11,582 nt of DNA from Treponema sp. (GCA_012517645.1 JAAYUR010000160.1:1-11582); one strand, 5' to 3'; positions 1 through 6,133 are shown, counted from the first letter of the stretch. Program-made: numbers and translations. Notes: a model not told the origin generated them from the letters alone.

Positions 1-1008
1 CGGGGCCCTCGATCCGAAAGGCGAGCCCCGGCTGGGGCGCATCTCCGCCTCCGCCGTGGGGTCCGCGGCCACTCCGGAAAGGAGGGGCGGGCGGAGGCCG
101 GATTCGGGTCTCAAAACCGGGCCGACCTCGAATTCCGCATCCGAACCTAACCCGGCTTCCGAATCCCGGCTCTTTCCGGTACCGGCGCTCCGCAGGAGCA
201 CCGGAATGGGAGCCTCTTCCGAGCCCTCCGCGTTCGTGTTCCATTCCGGAACCGCCTGAGCCTCCGGCGTCGGGTCGAAGGGACCCTCGGCAACAGACTC
301 CCCGTCGGGGTCGGGCAGGTCGGGCGAACGGAGCGACCCGCAGCTTTCAGCCTCCCTTCCCCCCAGGGCGGCCGGCGGAGTCAGCCCGGAAACCGGGAAG
401 AGCTCATCCCCCTCGGCGGGAACCAGGGGGATGAACTTGGAGAACCCGCTTGCGGACCCCTCCGGCTCGCGCCGGGCTGTGGTTACAGAGTCTCCAGGCG
501 CCGCAACAATCTTCGTAACAGTACGTGCGGATGCACTACCATCCGGCTCAGCAAGCCCCCCGTCCCCACGGCCCGCGAGTCCCTTGAGCCGCAACAGGAG
601 GGCGATCGACAGCAGGAGGACCAGGGCTCCCAGGGCCGCGGTCCCCGGCAAGCCCAGGGCTTCCAGGAGGGGGTAAGCGTCGTACCAGGGGCCGGGTTCG
701 GCCAGGAACCGAGCCAGGAAGACCAGGATCAGGAAGGGAAGGGGCGCCCCGGAAAGCAAGACTAAAAGGTCCTTCCGGTAACCGGGAAGAAAGAGCACCC
801 CGGCCGCGAAGAACAGGAATGCCGGGAGACAGAGGGCAGCCCAGCCCAGGGGCCGGGTCAGGAGCCTGCCCGCGGAGGCCGGAAATCCCGAACCGGGTCC
901 TCCGGCCAGGGCCGCGATCACAAAGACGGCGGAGGCCGCTCCGAGAACGGCCAGAGCGATTCCGATTCGTCCGGGCAGACCCGGCTTCCTAGATCCGTCG
1001 TTATTCAA
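1..1008 (-). CDS. ftsK: FtsK/SpoIIIE-type DNA translocase, N-terminal part (runs off left edge)
   Basis: The minus strand is open for all 336 codons from a TTG at 1008-1006 to the window edge, with a Shine-Dalgarno-like GGTGGAG about 8 nt upstream. Residues 1-13 are short and basic. Four hydrophobic segments follow at about 14-36, 55-76, 82-102 and 107-127. The second carries the G-x-A-A-L-x-L-P-A pattern and glycine spacing I associate with the FtsK 4TM domain. From about 130 to 336 the protein is a low-complexity linker rich in Pro, Glu, Ser, Gly and Ala, as in FtsK between membrane domain and motor. The RecA-like motor and gamma domain, which pump DNA at the septum and would prove the call, lie outside the window. 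It is downstream of uppP on the same strand, 80 bp away. No ATG start is available, which is why ATG-based searches miss it. An unrelated 4TM protein with a disordered tail remains possible. Confidence 0.68.
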   Translation of the reverse strand, partial: MNNDGSRKPGLPGRIGIALAVLGAASAVFVIAALAGGPGSGFPASAGRLLTRPLGWAALCLPAFLFFAAGVLFLPGYRKDLLVLLSGAPLPFLILVFLARFLAEPGPWYDAYPLLEALGLPGTAALGALVLLLSIALLLRLKGLAGRGDGGLAEPDGSASARTVTKIVAAPGDSVTTARREPEGSASGFSKFIPLVPAEGDELFPVSGLTPPAALGGREAESCGSLRSPDLPDPDGESVAEGPFDPTPEAQAVPEWNTNAEGSEEAPIPVLLRSAGTGKSRDSEAGLGSDAEFEVGPVLRPESGLRPPLLSGVAADPTAEAEMRPSRGSPFGSRAP

Positions 1009-1019
1009 ACCCTCGACTC

Positions 1020-1031
1020 CACCTGCAGGTG
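1020..1031. repeat. Perfect 12-bp palindrome upstream of the ftsK-like start
   Basis: CACCTGCAGGTG reads identically on both strands and lies 11 bp upstream of the TTG start of the ftsK-like gene, overlapping its presumed ribosome binding site. A second perfect 10-bp palindrome (GCCCCGGGGC) is at 1037-1046. They could be a protein-binding site or a small RNA hairpin, or chance in GC-rich sequence. Nothing in the sequence decides this. Confidence 0.3.
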
Positions 1032-1088
1032 TACGCGCCCCGGGGCCCGGCAGGCTCCTTGAGACGGCATTATTTGATTATCGGAAGG

Positions 1089-1901
1089 TCAGCGGAACAG
1101 GAAGAGCCCGGCCAACCCCGCGGGGATCAGATAGGCGGCGAACCAGGCCAGACGGCCTTTCCTCACCAGGGGCATGAGCACGGATAGCGCGGCTAATCCT
1201 GCGCCGAACGCGGCCAGGAACCCGATCGCCAGGGGCGCGGGCGCGACCGACGCGCCCAGTTCTGACAGGTCCTTAAGTTCCAGCAGCAGGGCGCCCGCTA
1301 TGGCCGGTATAGCCAGCAGGAAGGCGAACTCGCCCGCCGTATCCCGGTCCAAGCCCGCAGCCAGACCCGCGGAGATGGTGATCCCGGACCGGCTGATCCC
1401 GGGAAGGACCCCGATGCCCTGGGCAAGGCCGATCAGGGCGCCCCGGGCCGGGCCGATCCGGCTGTATCGTAGGTTTCCACGGAACCGGGAAGAGAGGACG
1501 AGGATGACCGCGGTGACCATAAGGAGCGCCGAGGCAACGCGGGGGGACTCCACGGGCAGGTACTTCTCGATCCCCAGTCCGACCACCGCCGTGACCGCCG
1601 TGGCCGCCAGGGCGGGAATCACCAGGGCCAGGTTCTCGGCGTCCTCGGCGGGGACGTCCTTGCGTCGAAGGATCCAGCGACCCAGGGCCGCCAGGATCCC
1701 GCCCACCCGGCGTCGAAAGACGACCAGCACGGATAGCAGGGTTGCCGCGTGGAGGATTACGTCGAAGAGCCGGGGCACTCCGGACAGGCCGAACAGCTCC
1801 CGAAGAATGACGAGGTGACCGCTGGAGGAGACGGGGAGGAACTCGGAGATCCCCTGGAAGAGGCCCAGGATCAGGGCTTGGATTGCCGTCATGGAAACCA
1901 C
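1089..1901 (-). CDS. uppP: Undecaprenyl-diphosphatase UppP/BacA
   Basis: This integral membrane enzyme dephosphorylates undecaprenyl diphosphate to undecaprenyl phosphate, recycling the lipid carrier for peptidoglycan and other wall polymers; family members confer bacitracin resistance when overexpressed. The 270-aa length is normal for the family. Both signature regions are present: Glu20 with FLPVSSSGH at 21-29, and PGISRSG at 167-173 with the catalytic-region Arg171. Multiple hydrophobic helices run through the whole protein, which ends in a hydrophobic segment. The listed start is a GTG at 1901; an ATG three codons inside (1892) would give MTAIQ and is equally plausible, since neither has a strong Shine-Dalgarno sequence. 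The gene reads away from the AT-rich block at 1944-1992, which probably holds its promoter, and is followed 80 bp later by the ftsK-like gene. No transcription terminator is visible between them, so they may be cotranscribed. Confidence 0.96.
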   Translation of the reverse strand: MVSMTAIQALILGLFQGISEFLPVSSSGHLVILRELFGLSGVPRLFDVILHAATLLSVLVVFRRRVGGILAALGRWILRRKDVPAEDAENLALVIPALAATAVTAVVGLGIEKYLPVESPRVASALLMVTAVILVLSSRFRGNLRYSRIGPARGALIGLAQGIGVLPGISRSGITISAGLAAGLDRDTAGEFAFLLAIPAIAGALLLELKDLSELGASVAPAPLAIGFLAAFGAGLAALSVLMPLVRKGRLAWFAAYLIPAGLAGLFLFR

Positions 1902-2129
1902 TATAGCCGGGGCGTTCGAATGTGGGAAGGGGAAGGGGGGAGCATGAATATATTTTAATTTATCTATAGAGTCCTATCCATATTCAATATCAGCGCATCG
2001 TCCGAACGCCGGGTCCCGCCCGGTCGTACGCCGCGTCTTCCGCACACGAACGAGCGGTTTCACCCTCCTCGTCCGCGCTCCAGAAGCTCCACGACCCGGT
2101 CCGCTGCGCAACACGGAGGAGCATCGAGA
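1902..2129. promoter_or_regulatory. Divergent intergenic region with AT-rich promoter block
   Basis: This 228-bp gap separates uppP (minus) from the DsrE2 gene (plus). The stretch at about 1944-1992 is almost entirely A/T, in sharp contrast to its GC-rich surroundings, and is the natural site for divergent promoters. On the minus strand a TTGAAT at 1987-1982 is followed 17-19 nt later by TA-rich hexamer candidates; the plus strand also offers TA-rich hexamers but no clear consensus pair. A 7-bp inverted pair TGAATAT/ATATTCA sits at 1945-1951 and 1980-1986. A GGAGGA at 2115-2120 is the ribosome binding site for the gene at 2130. If the plus promoter lies in the AT block, the leader would be roughly 130 nt. 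No small gene was recognised here. Confidence 0.45.
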
Positions 2130-2666
2130 ATGGACGTTGAAAGAGAAATTTCGGCGATCAAGGCCCAGCTAGAGGAACGTCCGGGAGCGAAAAAGAAACT
2201 CTCCATGATCGTTTTCTCGGGAGATCTGGACAAGCAGATCGCAGCCCTGGTCATCGCGACCGGGGCCGCCGCAATGGGCATGGAAGTGATCCTATTCTAC
2301 ACCTTCTGGGGAACCTCCGCCCTTCGGGATCCCAAGAAGAGGGTCCGAGGCAAGGACCTCGTCTCAAGGATGTTCGGATTCATGCTCCCTAAGGGCTGGA
2401 ACCGTCTCAAGCTGTCCCAGATGGAGATGGCCGGGGCGGGTTCCGCGATGATCAAGGGCCTCATGAAGAAGAAGAACGTCGCCAGCCTGGACGAGCTCTA
2501 CGCCGCGGCGGGCGCGATGGGCGTCAAGATCTTCGTCTGCGAGATGTCCATGGACCTCATGGGCATACGGCGCGAGGAACTCGTAGACTATCCCGGACTC
2601 GAAAGCGTCGGAGTGGCCACCTTCCTGTCCCACGCCGGCGAATCCTCAATCCAATTATTCCTCTAA
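2130..2666 (+). CDS. DsrE2-like (DsrE/DsrF/DrsH family) sulfur-transfer protein
   Basis: This 178-aa protein belongs to the DsrE/DsrF/DrsH-like family, in the DsrE2 subgroup. Proteins of this group are cytoplasmic or membrane-associated sulfurtransferases thought to pass sulfane sulfur as a cysteine persulfide to or from TusA. After a charged N-terminal helix (1-23) comes the family motif FSGDLDK at 29-35, a small-residue helix with GAAAMGMEV (46-53), and the FYTFWG segment (56-61). The expected conserved cysteine is Cys137 within VCEMSMDLMGI, and the protein ends in a hydrophobic strand. There is no signal peptide. The ATG at 2130 has GGAGGA 9 nt upstream. It is the first gene of a tight plus-strand operon; the TusA-like gene starts 10 nt downstream. 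The pairing with TusA supports a role in persulfide trafficking, though the exact donor and acceptor cannot be read from sequence. Confidence 0.87.
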   Translation: MDVEREISAIKAQLEERPGAKKKLSMIVFSGDLDKQIAALVIATGAAAMGMEVILFYTFWGTSALRDPKKRVRGKDLVSRMFGFMLPKGWNRLKLSQMEMAGAGSAMIKGLMKKKNVASLDELYAAAGAMGVKIFVCEMSMDLMGIRREELVDYPGLESVGVATFLSHAGESSIQLFL

Positions 2667-2676
2667 GGAGAAGAAC

Positions 2677-2916
2677 ATGGCCGATCATGACGCTATCAAG
2701 ACCCTGGATTACCAAGGGCTCAAGTGCCCGATGCCGATCGTGAAGACCAGCATGGAGGTTCCGAAGATCCAGGTGGGCCAGGTCGTGGAGGTTCTATCCA
2801 CGGATCCCGGCGCGTTGAACGATTTCCCCGCCTGGGCCAAGACCACGGGGAACGAGATCGTGGAAACCCGTCAGGAAGGAACCCTGATCCGCATCTTCGT
2901 CCGAAGGAAGAAATAG
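2677..2916 (+). CDS. TusA-family sulfur carrier protein
   Basis: This 79-aa protein has the size and features of the TusA/SirA family, small two-layer alpha/beta proteins that carry sulfur as a persulfide on one cysteine. The signature CPMP (the family CPxP) is at residues 17-20, giving Cys17 as the acceptor, preceded by the typical LDYQGLK strand. The downstream strand with STDPGA followed by D-F-P-x-W-A is also typical. AAGGAGA immediately upstream is a strong ribosome binding site. The next gene starts 9 nt after the stop. Bacteria can carry several TusA paralogues with different partners (tRNA thiolation, molybdenum cofactor, sulfur oxidation). Location between a DsrE2 protein and an HdrDE-like redox pair suggests this copy serves dissimilatory or redox sulfur chemistry rather than tRNA modification; that is inference. 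Confidence 0.93.
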   Translation: MADHDAIKTLDYQGLKCPMPIVKTSMEVPKIQVGQVVEVLSTDPGALNDFPAWAKTTGNEIVETRQEGTLIRIFVRRKK

Positions 2917-2925
2917 GGGACTCCC

Positions 2926-3756
2926 GTGGGAACCGAAGCCGTTTCCGCAGCTTCCGCGGCGATTCACCCTGCCGCGGAAGCGATGAGCGCCGCGACGCCC
3001 TTGGTAGGCTCCGCGCCAATATCCGGGCTGCTCCAAGGCCTTTATTGGTTCATCCTGGTGCCCGGGGTCTACCTCTCGATCGTCGCCTTCATCGCATTCT
3101 CCGCCGCCCGGATCGTCCGCATCGCCCGGGCTGCTCCCCTGCCCTACCCCCTCGCGATCTATCCGGAACCGCGGCACCCGATCCGCCAAGCATTGAGGGA
3201 CACCTTCGGGATGTCCCAGGTATACCGAAGGGACAGGAAGTTCTGGGCGTTCCTGATGATGTACCACCTCGGGTTCCTGCTCCTGATCGTCGGACATTTG
3301 GACCTATTCCCGAACATCAGCGTCGTTAGCGAGCAGTCCCGGCACATGGTAGGAGCCGGACTGGTGGGCGTCCTCGTGACCCTGCCCACCTTCTTCTTCC
3401 TGGGCCGGAGGTTCCGAAGCCCCGTGCGGGAACTCTCGACGCCCGGGGATTACCTATTGCTTCTGCTCCTTCTGTTCGTATTCCTGTTCGGCGACCTCAT
3501 CAGCTGGGGCAATTCCTGGACCGCCAAGGGGTTCGTCATGACCAAGCAGGATTTCGCGGAGTATTTCCGCATCCTCGGAAGCTTCAGCTTCGCCGATCCC
3601 CGAACCGTCCTGCCGGGATCCCACTACCATTTCATCGTGATCCACGTGCTCCTGGCCGAACTTTTCCTCGCAGTCCTTCCCTTCACGAAGATCGTGCACA
3701 CCTTCTTCGCCCTTCCTTTGAACGCGATCCGGAGGCTCCCATGGACGCGGAAATGA
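2926..3756 (+). CDS. NarI/DsrM/HdrE-like di-heme cytochrome b membrane subunit
   Basis: This 276-aa integral membrane protein resembles the gamma subunit of respiratory nitrate reductase and its relatives DsrM, HdrE and TmcC, which exchange electrons between the quinone pool and a cytoplasmic iron-sulfur partner through two b hemes. Hydrophobic helices lie at about 36-60, 108-125, 141-160, 175-195 and 233-255. Candidate heme ligands are His114 and His124, ten residues apart in helix two, and His240 and His258, eighteen apart around the last helix; these spacings match the two ligand pairs known for NarI. The start is GTG at 2926, shortly after an AGGGGA; no better ATG is nearby. The stop overlaps the start of the iron-sulfur partner gene by 16 bp, a sign of translational coupling and of a joint complex. 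No nitrate reductase alpha or beta subunit is present, so a DsrM/HdrE-type role fits better. Confidence 0.85.
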   Translation: MGTEAVSAASAAIHPAAEAMSAATPLVGSAPISGLLQGLYWFILVPGVYLSIVAFIAFSAARIVRIARAAPLPYPLAIYPEPRHPIRQALRDTFGMSQVYRRDRKFWAFLMMYHLGFLLLIVGHLDLFPNISVVSEQSRHMVGAGLVGVLVTLPTFFFLGRRFRSPVRELSTPGDYLLLLLLLFVFLFGDLISWGNSWTAKGFVMTKQDFAEYFRILGSFSFADPRTVLPGSHYHFIVIHVLLAELFLAVLPFTKIVHTFFALPLNAIRRLPWTRK

Positions 3757-4346
3757 CTTCCCGCCTGAAAGCGCTTTTCGAGACGAAGCTCAACCGGGCC
3801 ATGCGCCTCTATCTGGACACCTGTGCGCGCTGCGGACTCTGCGTCGAATCCTGCCACGTCTTCAATTCCATGCCGGAGCTGAGGTACTCGGCTGTAGGCC
3901 GGGCCGAGGTCGTCCGGAAGATCTTCCGCCGGTATTTCAAGCTTGAGGGTAGATTCGCTCCCTGGCTCGGGGAGACCCTGCGCTTCGATGACGACACCCT
4001 GGAAAAGCTCAACGACGCAGCCTATTCCTGCACGGGATGCCGCCGCTGTGTGGTTCACTGCCCCTTCGGCATCGACACCCAGCAGATCATGGGTATAGCC
4101 AAGGCTCTATTGATCGGAGCCGACCGGGAACCCAAGATACTCTCCATGCTGGCCGACATGTCCGTGGCCAAGGGGGAGACCTGGGTGGACAGCCGGGGGG
4201 ATTACGAGAACGCCCATCCGCAACTTGGAACCCGAGATCCGCGCTCTCTGGCCGTATTCGCCGACGGGTTCCCCCGCGGTGCCCTACGAGAAAGCGGGGA
4301 GCCCGTGCCCTGTACGTCGCCCTTTCCGGCTCCCATTCCATCGTGA
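3741..4346 (+). CDS. HdrD/DsrK-like iron-sulfur protein, N-terminal part (frameshifted gene)
   Basis: This is the first part of a gene whose reading frame is broken downstream. The ATG at 3741 has GGAGG 5 nt upstream and overlaps the cytochrome b gene. Two complete [4Fe-4S] binding motifs are present: Cys28/31/34/38 (CARCGLCVESC) and Cys97/100/103/107 (CTGCRRCVVHCP), as in the ferredoxin-like domain of HdrD, DsrK and GlpC-type proteins. Family-like sequence continues to about residue 162 (position 4226). After that the frame gives an unrelated tail to a TGA at 4344-4346. Family-like sequence resumes in the +1 frame from about 4225 to 4297 and then in the next frame from 4298. Removing one base near 4224-4227 and one in the G run at 4296-4299 would give a continuous 419-aa protein with a CCG domain. 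Its partner would be the cytochrome b upstream. Whether the breaks are genuine or sequencing errors cannot be told here. Confidence 0.85.
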   Translation: MDAEMTSRLKALFETKLNRAMRLYLDTCARCGLCVESCHVFNSMPELRYSAVGRAEVVRKIFRRYFKLEGRFAPWLGETLRFDDDTLEKLNDAAYSCTGCRRCVVHCPFGIDTQQIMGIAKALLIGADREPKILSMLADMSVAKGETWVDSRGDYENAHPQLGTRDPRSLAVFADGFPRGALRESGEPVPCTSPFPAPIPS

Positions 4347-5002
4347 ATGCCGCGGCCTTGTTCAACGCCGCCGGGGAAGACTGGACCGTATCGAACTTCG
4401 AGGCCGTCAACTTTGGAGCCTTCGTCGGAGATTCCTCCAGAATGAGCCGGATCGCCGAACGCATCGTCACGGAAGCGGTCCGTTTGGGGGTGAAAGAGGT
4501 CGCCACCGTGGAATGCGGCACGGCCTTCCGGGTCATGAAGCAGTTCATCGGCCCCCAGCCGTTCAACGTGGTCACCTTCGTCGAGCTCATAGACCGGTAC
4601 CTCTCCGAGGGACGGATCCGACTGGATCCGGGCAGGATCAAGGACCTGACCACCTATCATGACCCGTGCCAGATCGCCCGAAACGCGGGGGTATACGAGG
4701 AACCCCGCCGGGTTCTCAAGGCCGTAGCCCCGAATTTCGTGGAGCTTACGCCGAATCGCCAGGAAAACTGGTGCTGCGGCGGGGGCGGCGGACTCATCTC
4801 CTTGGGAGAACTCGAATTCCGGATGAGATCCTCCCGGGTCAAGGCGGAACAGCTGAAATCCTCCCACGCGCGGATCGTGGTGACGGCCTGTGAAAACTGC
4901 CACAGCCAGCTGAGCGACCTGAACGAGCACTACAAGCTTGGGATGGAAGTCCGGTTCCTGTCCGAGGTGGCCGCCCGGGCCCTGCTCCCTCCGGGCCCGT
5001 AA
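4298..5002 (+). CDS. HdrD/DsrK-like iron-sulfur protein, C-terminal CCG part (frameshifted gene)
   Basis: This is the second part of the broken gene beginning at 3741; 4298 is where family-like sequence enters this frame, not a start codon. It encodes the cysteine-rich CCG domain of the heterodisulfide-reductase type, which holds a non-cubane or [4Fe-4S] catalytic cluster handling disulfides, trisulfides or similar thiol substrates. Visible residues are the Cys codon at 4514 (VECG), HDPC with Cys at 4667, the CCGGGGG motif with Cys at 4772 and 4775, and TACENCH with Cys at 4889 and 4898. All expected cysteines remain, so there is no sign of decay other than the frame breaks. As it stands, a GTG at 4343 overlaps the TGA of the N-terminal frame (GTGA) and could allow re-initiation, but this would omit the conserved segment just before it and lacks a ribosome binding site. 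The natural reading is one 419-aa protein. Confidence 0.83.
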   Translation, partial: GARALYVALSGSHSIVNAAALFNAAGEDWTVSNFEAVNFGAFVGDSSRMSRIAERIVTEAVRLGVKEVATVECGTAFRVMKQFIGPQPFNVVTFVELIDRYLSEGRIRLDPGRIKDLTTYHDPCQIARNAGVYEEPRRVLKAVAPNFVELTPNRQENWCCGGGGGLISLGELEFRMRSSRVKAEQLKSSHARIVVTACENCHSQLSDLNEHYKLGMEVRFLSEVAARALLPPGP

Positions 5003-5020
5003 CTCGGTGTTCCGCTCCCC

Positions 5021-5050
5021 TTGCCGGACCTGTGCCGGGTAGGGTAGAGT
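5021..5050 (+). promoter_or_regulatory. Possible sigma-70-type promoter for the slyD operon
   Basis: TTGCCG at 5021-5026 and TAGAGT at 5045-5050 are separated by 18 bp and resemble -35 and -10 hexamers on the strand of slyD, about 115 bp upstream of its start. The -10 candidate lies between the arms of the inverted repeat at 5033-5081. The match is imperfect and the call rests on position and spacing only. Confidence 0.35.
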
Positions 5051-5081
5051 AGCCTGGCATTCCGGACGCTCCTACCCGGCA
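5033..5081. repeat. 11-bp perfect inverted repeat upstream of slyD
   Basis: TGCCGGGTAGG at 5033-5043 and its exact reverse complement CCTACCCGGCA at 5071-5081 flank a 27-nt centre. In RNA it would form an 11-bp stem extendable by G-U pairs. No T-run follows on the plus strand, so it is not a standard intrinsic terminator for the upstream operon. Because it surrounds the -10 candidate, an operator or a structured leader is possible. About 80 bp of unremarkable sequence separate it from the slyD start. Confidence 0.55.
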
Positions 5082-5163
5082 TCGGACCCGCCTATTGAGC
5101 CTATGCATTCACGCCCGGACCGAAGCGAACCTGTCTGCGAAATCCCCCCGAAAGGCGGTTACC

Positions 5164-5694
5164 ATGGTCGTAGAAAAAGACAAGGTCATCACGATCGACT
5201 ATACCCTGAAGGACTCGGACGGTCAGACGATCGACAGCTCCGAGGAATCCGAGCCTCTGGTGTATCTCCACGGCAACGACAACTTGATACCCGGCCTGGA
5301 GAAACAGCTGGAAGGCAAGAAGGAGGGCGACAAGCTCTCCTGCGTCGTGCACCCCGGGGAGGCCTACGGGGAGTACGACGAGAACCTGGTATTCACGGTG
5401 AAGAAGTCGAGTTTCGCGGACCCCTCCAAGATCGAGGAGGGCATGCAGTTCGAGGCCCACGGCGAGGACGGGGCCCGGGTCGTTACGGTAGTGGCCGTCA
5501 AGGGCGACGACGTCACCGTGGACGCCAACCACCCCCTGGCCGGAGAGGACCTCCACTTCGACGTCAAGGTCGTGGGAATCCGGGAAGCCACCGCCGAGGA
5601 GCTGGCTCACGGCCACGTGCACTCCCACGATGAATGCGACGACGACTGTGACTGCGGTGAAGAAGGCGGCTGCGGCTGTGGGTGCTGCGGCTGA
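5164..5694 (+). CDS. slyD: SlyD-type FKBP peptidyl-prolyl cis-trans isomerase with metal-binding tail
   Basis: This 176-aa cytoplasmic protein is an FKBP-fold prolyl isomerase and chaperone of the SlyD class. Residues 1-70 carry the typical N-terminal half: VITIDYTLKDSDG (8-20), P31-L-V-Y-L-H-G, I42-P-G-L-E and the HPGEAYGEYDE segment (63-73). An insert-in-flap chaperone domain follows at about 76-120, then the FKBP-closing strand with HPLAG and LHFDVKV (123-136). The tail from 148 contains four His and seven Cys (H149, H151, H153, H155; C158, C162, C164, C170, C172, C174, C175), a metal-binding region that in E. coli SlyD binds Ni and Zn and supplies nickel for hydrogenase maturation. The start at 5164 has AAGGCGG upstream and matches the family N-terminus; an in-frame ATG at 5095 would add 23 residues unlike the family. 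The end overlaps the next gene. No hydrogenase genes are in the window, so its client is unknown. Confidence 0.95.
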   Translation: MVVEKDKVITIDYTLKDSDGQTIDSSEESEPLVYLHGNDNLIPGLEKQLEGKKEGDKLSCVVHPGEAYGEYDENLVFTVKKSSFADPSKIEEGMQFEAHGEDGARVVTVVAVKGDDVTVDANHPLAGEDLHFDVKVVGIREATAEELAHGHVHSHDECDDDCDCGEEGGCGCGCCG

Positions 5695-6133
5695 GAAGGA
5701 CGACGGACGGGACCAGGGCCGATCGGATCCTGAAAGACCCTTTCTGGTCAAACCCCGGAAGCTCCGGATCACCCTCGTGGACGCGGCGGTCGTCCTGGCC
5801 GCCCTGTCCGTCGTTTTCCTAAGCTCCCTGGGCGCGGTCGACGCCGCGGGGGAGCCGCGGGTGGTGATCGCCGACTCCACGGGGCAGGAATGGATCTACC
5901 CCCTGGACGCGGACCGAGAGATCGGCATCCGCGGCCCCCTGGGTACCACGACGGTTCATATCCACGACGGCGGGGTCGCGATCGAGAGTTCCCCCTGCCC
6001 CAACCAGACCTGCGTAGCCGCCGGGTTCATCAATCAGCCCGGCCAATGGGTAGCCTGCCTCCCGAACCAGGTGTTCGTACGGGTGGAAGGAGGTTCCGAT
6101 GACGGTTCCGGAATCGATTCCGGCACCTGGTGA
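5678..6133 (+). CDS. Membrane-anchored NusG domain II-containing protein
   Basis: With the GTG at 5678 this is a 151-aa protein: a polar basic N-terminus (1-30), one transmembrane segment or uncleaved signal anchor (about 31-56), then an extracytoplasmic domain of the NusG-domain-II type. The hallmark is the cysteine set C107-PNQ-T-C112 with G-F-I-N-x-P-G-Q and C127-LPNQ, which is shared by stand-alone proteins of this family rather than by the transcription factor NusG. Their function is not established; they are often found next to Gx transporter or Rnf-associated genes in anaerobes, as here. The start is uncertain: an ATG at 5630 in the same frame has no ribosome binding site and would overlap the SlyD tail by 65 bp, while the GTG overlaps by 17 bp and follows an AAGGCGG at a somewhat long spacing. 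The 3' end overlaps the next gene by 35 bp. Confidence 0.8.
   Translation: MGAAAEKDDGRDQGRSDPERPFLVKPRKLRITLVDAAVVLAALSVVFLSSLGAVDAAGEPRVVIADSTGQEWIYPLDADREIGIRGPLGTTTVHIHDGGVAIESSPCPNQTCVAAGFINQPGQWVACLPNQVFVRVEGGSDDGSGIDSGTW

Noticed and set aside
1174..1818. Long plus-strand open frame of 214 codons across uppP
   Set aside because: It is antisense to a clearly recognised uppP and reads as Arg/Ala/Ser/Pro-rich shadow sequence, common in GC-rich genomes.
2008..2022. Short CCGGG/CCCGG hairpin in the uppP-DsrE2 intergenic region
   Set aside because: Only a 5-bp stem, expected by chance in sequence of this composition, with no T-run or other supporting signal.
2724..3329. Plus-strand open frame of 201 codons across the TusA-like and cytochrome genes
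   Set aside because: It is an off-frame shadow of two recognised genes, rich in Arg, Gly and Pro, with no motif.
4037..4297. ATG-initiated upstream part of the CCG-domain frame
   Set aside because: This part lies over the second [4Fe-4S] motif in the true frame and gives Gly/Arg/Pro-rich nonsense; family-like sequence only enters this frame at about 4298.
5033..5081. Intrinsic terminator for the sulfur cassette
   Set aside because: The stem has a 27-nt centre and no T-run after the right arm, so it does not fit a standard Rho-independent terminator.
5095..5163. Longer SlyD with 23 additional N-terminal residues
   Set aside because: SlyD proteins begin just before the first beta strand; the ATG at 5164 has a suitable ribosome binding site and the extra residues do not resemble the family or a signal peptide.
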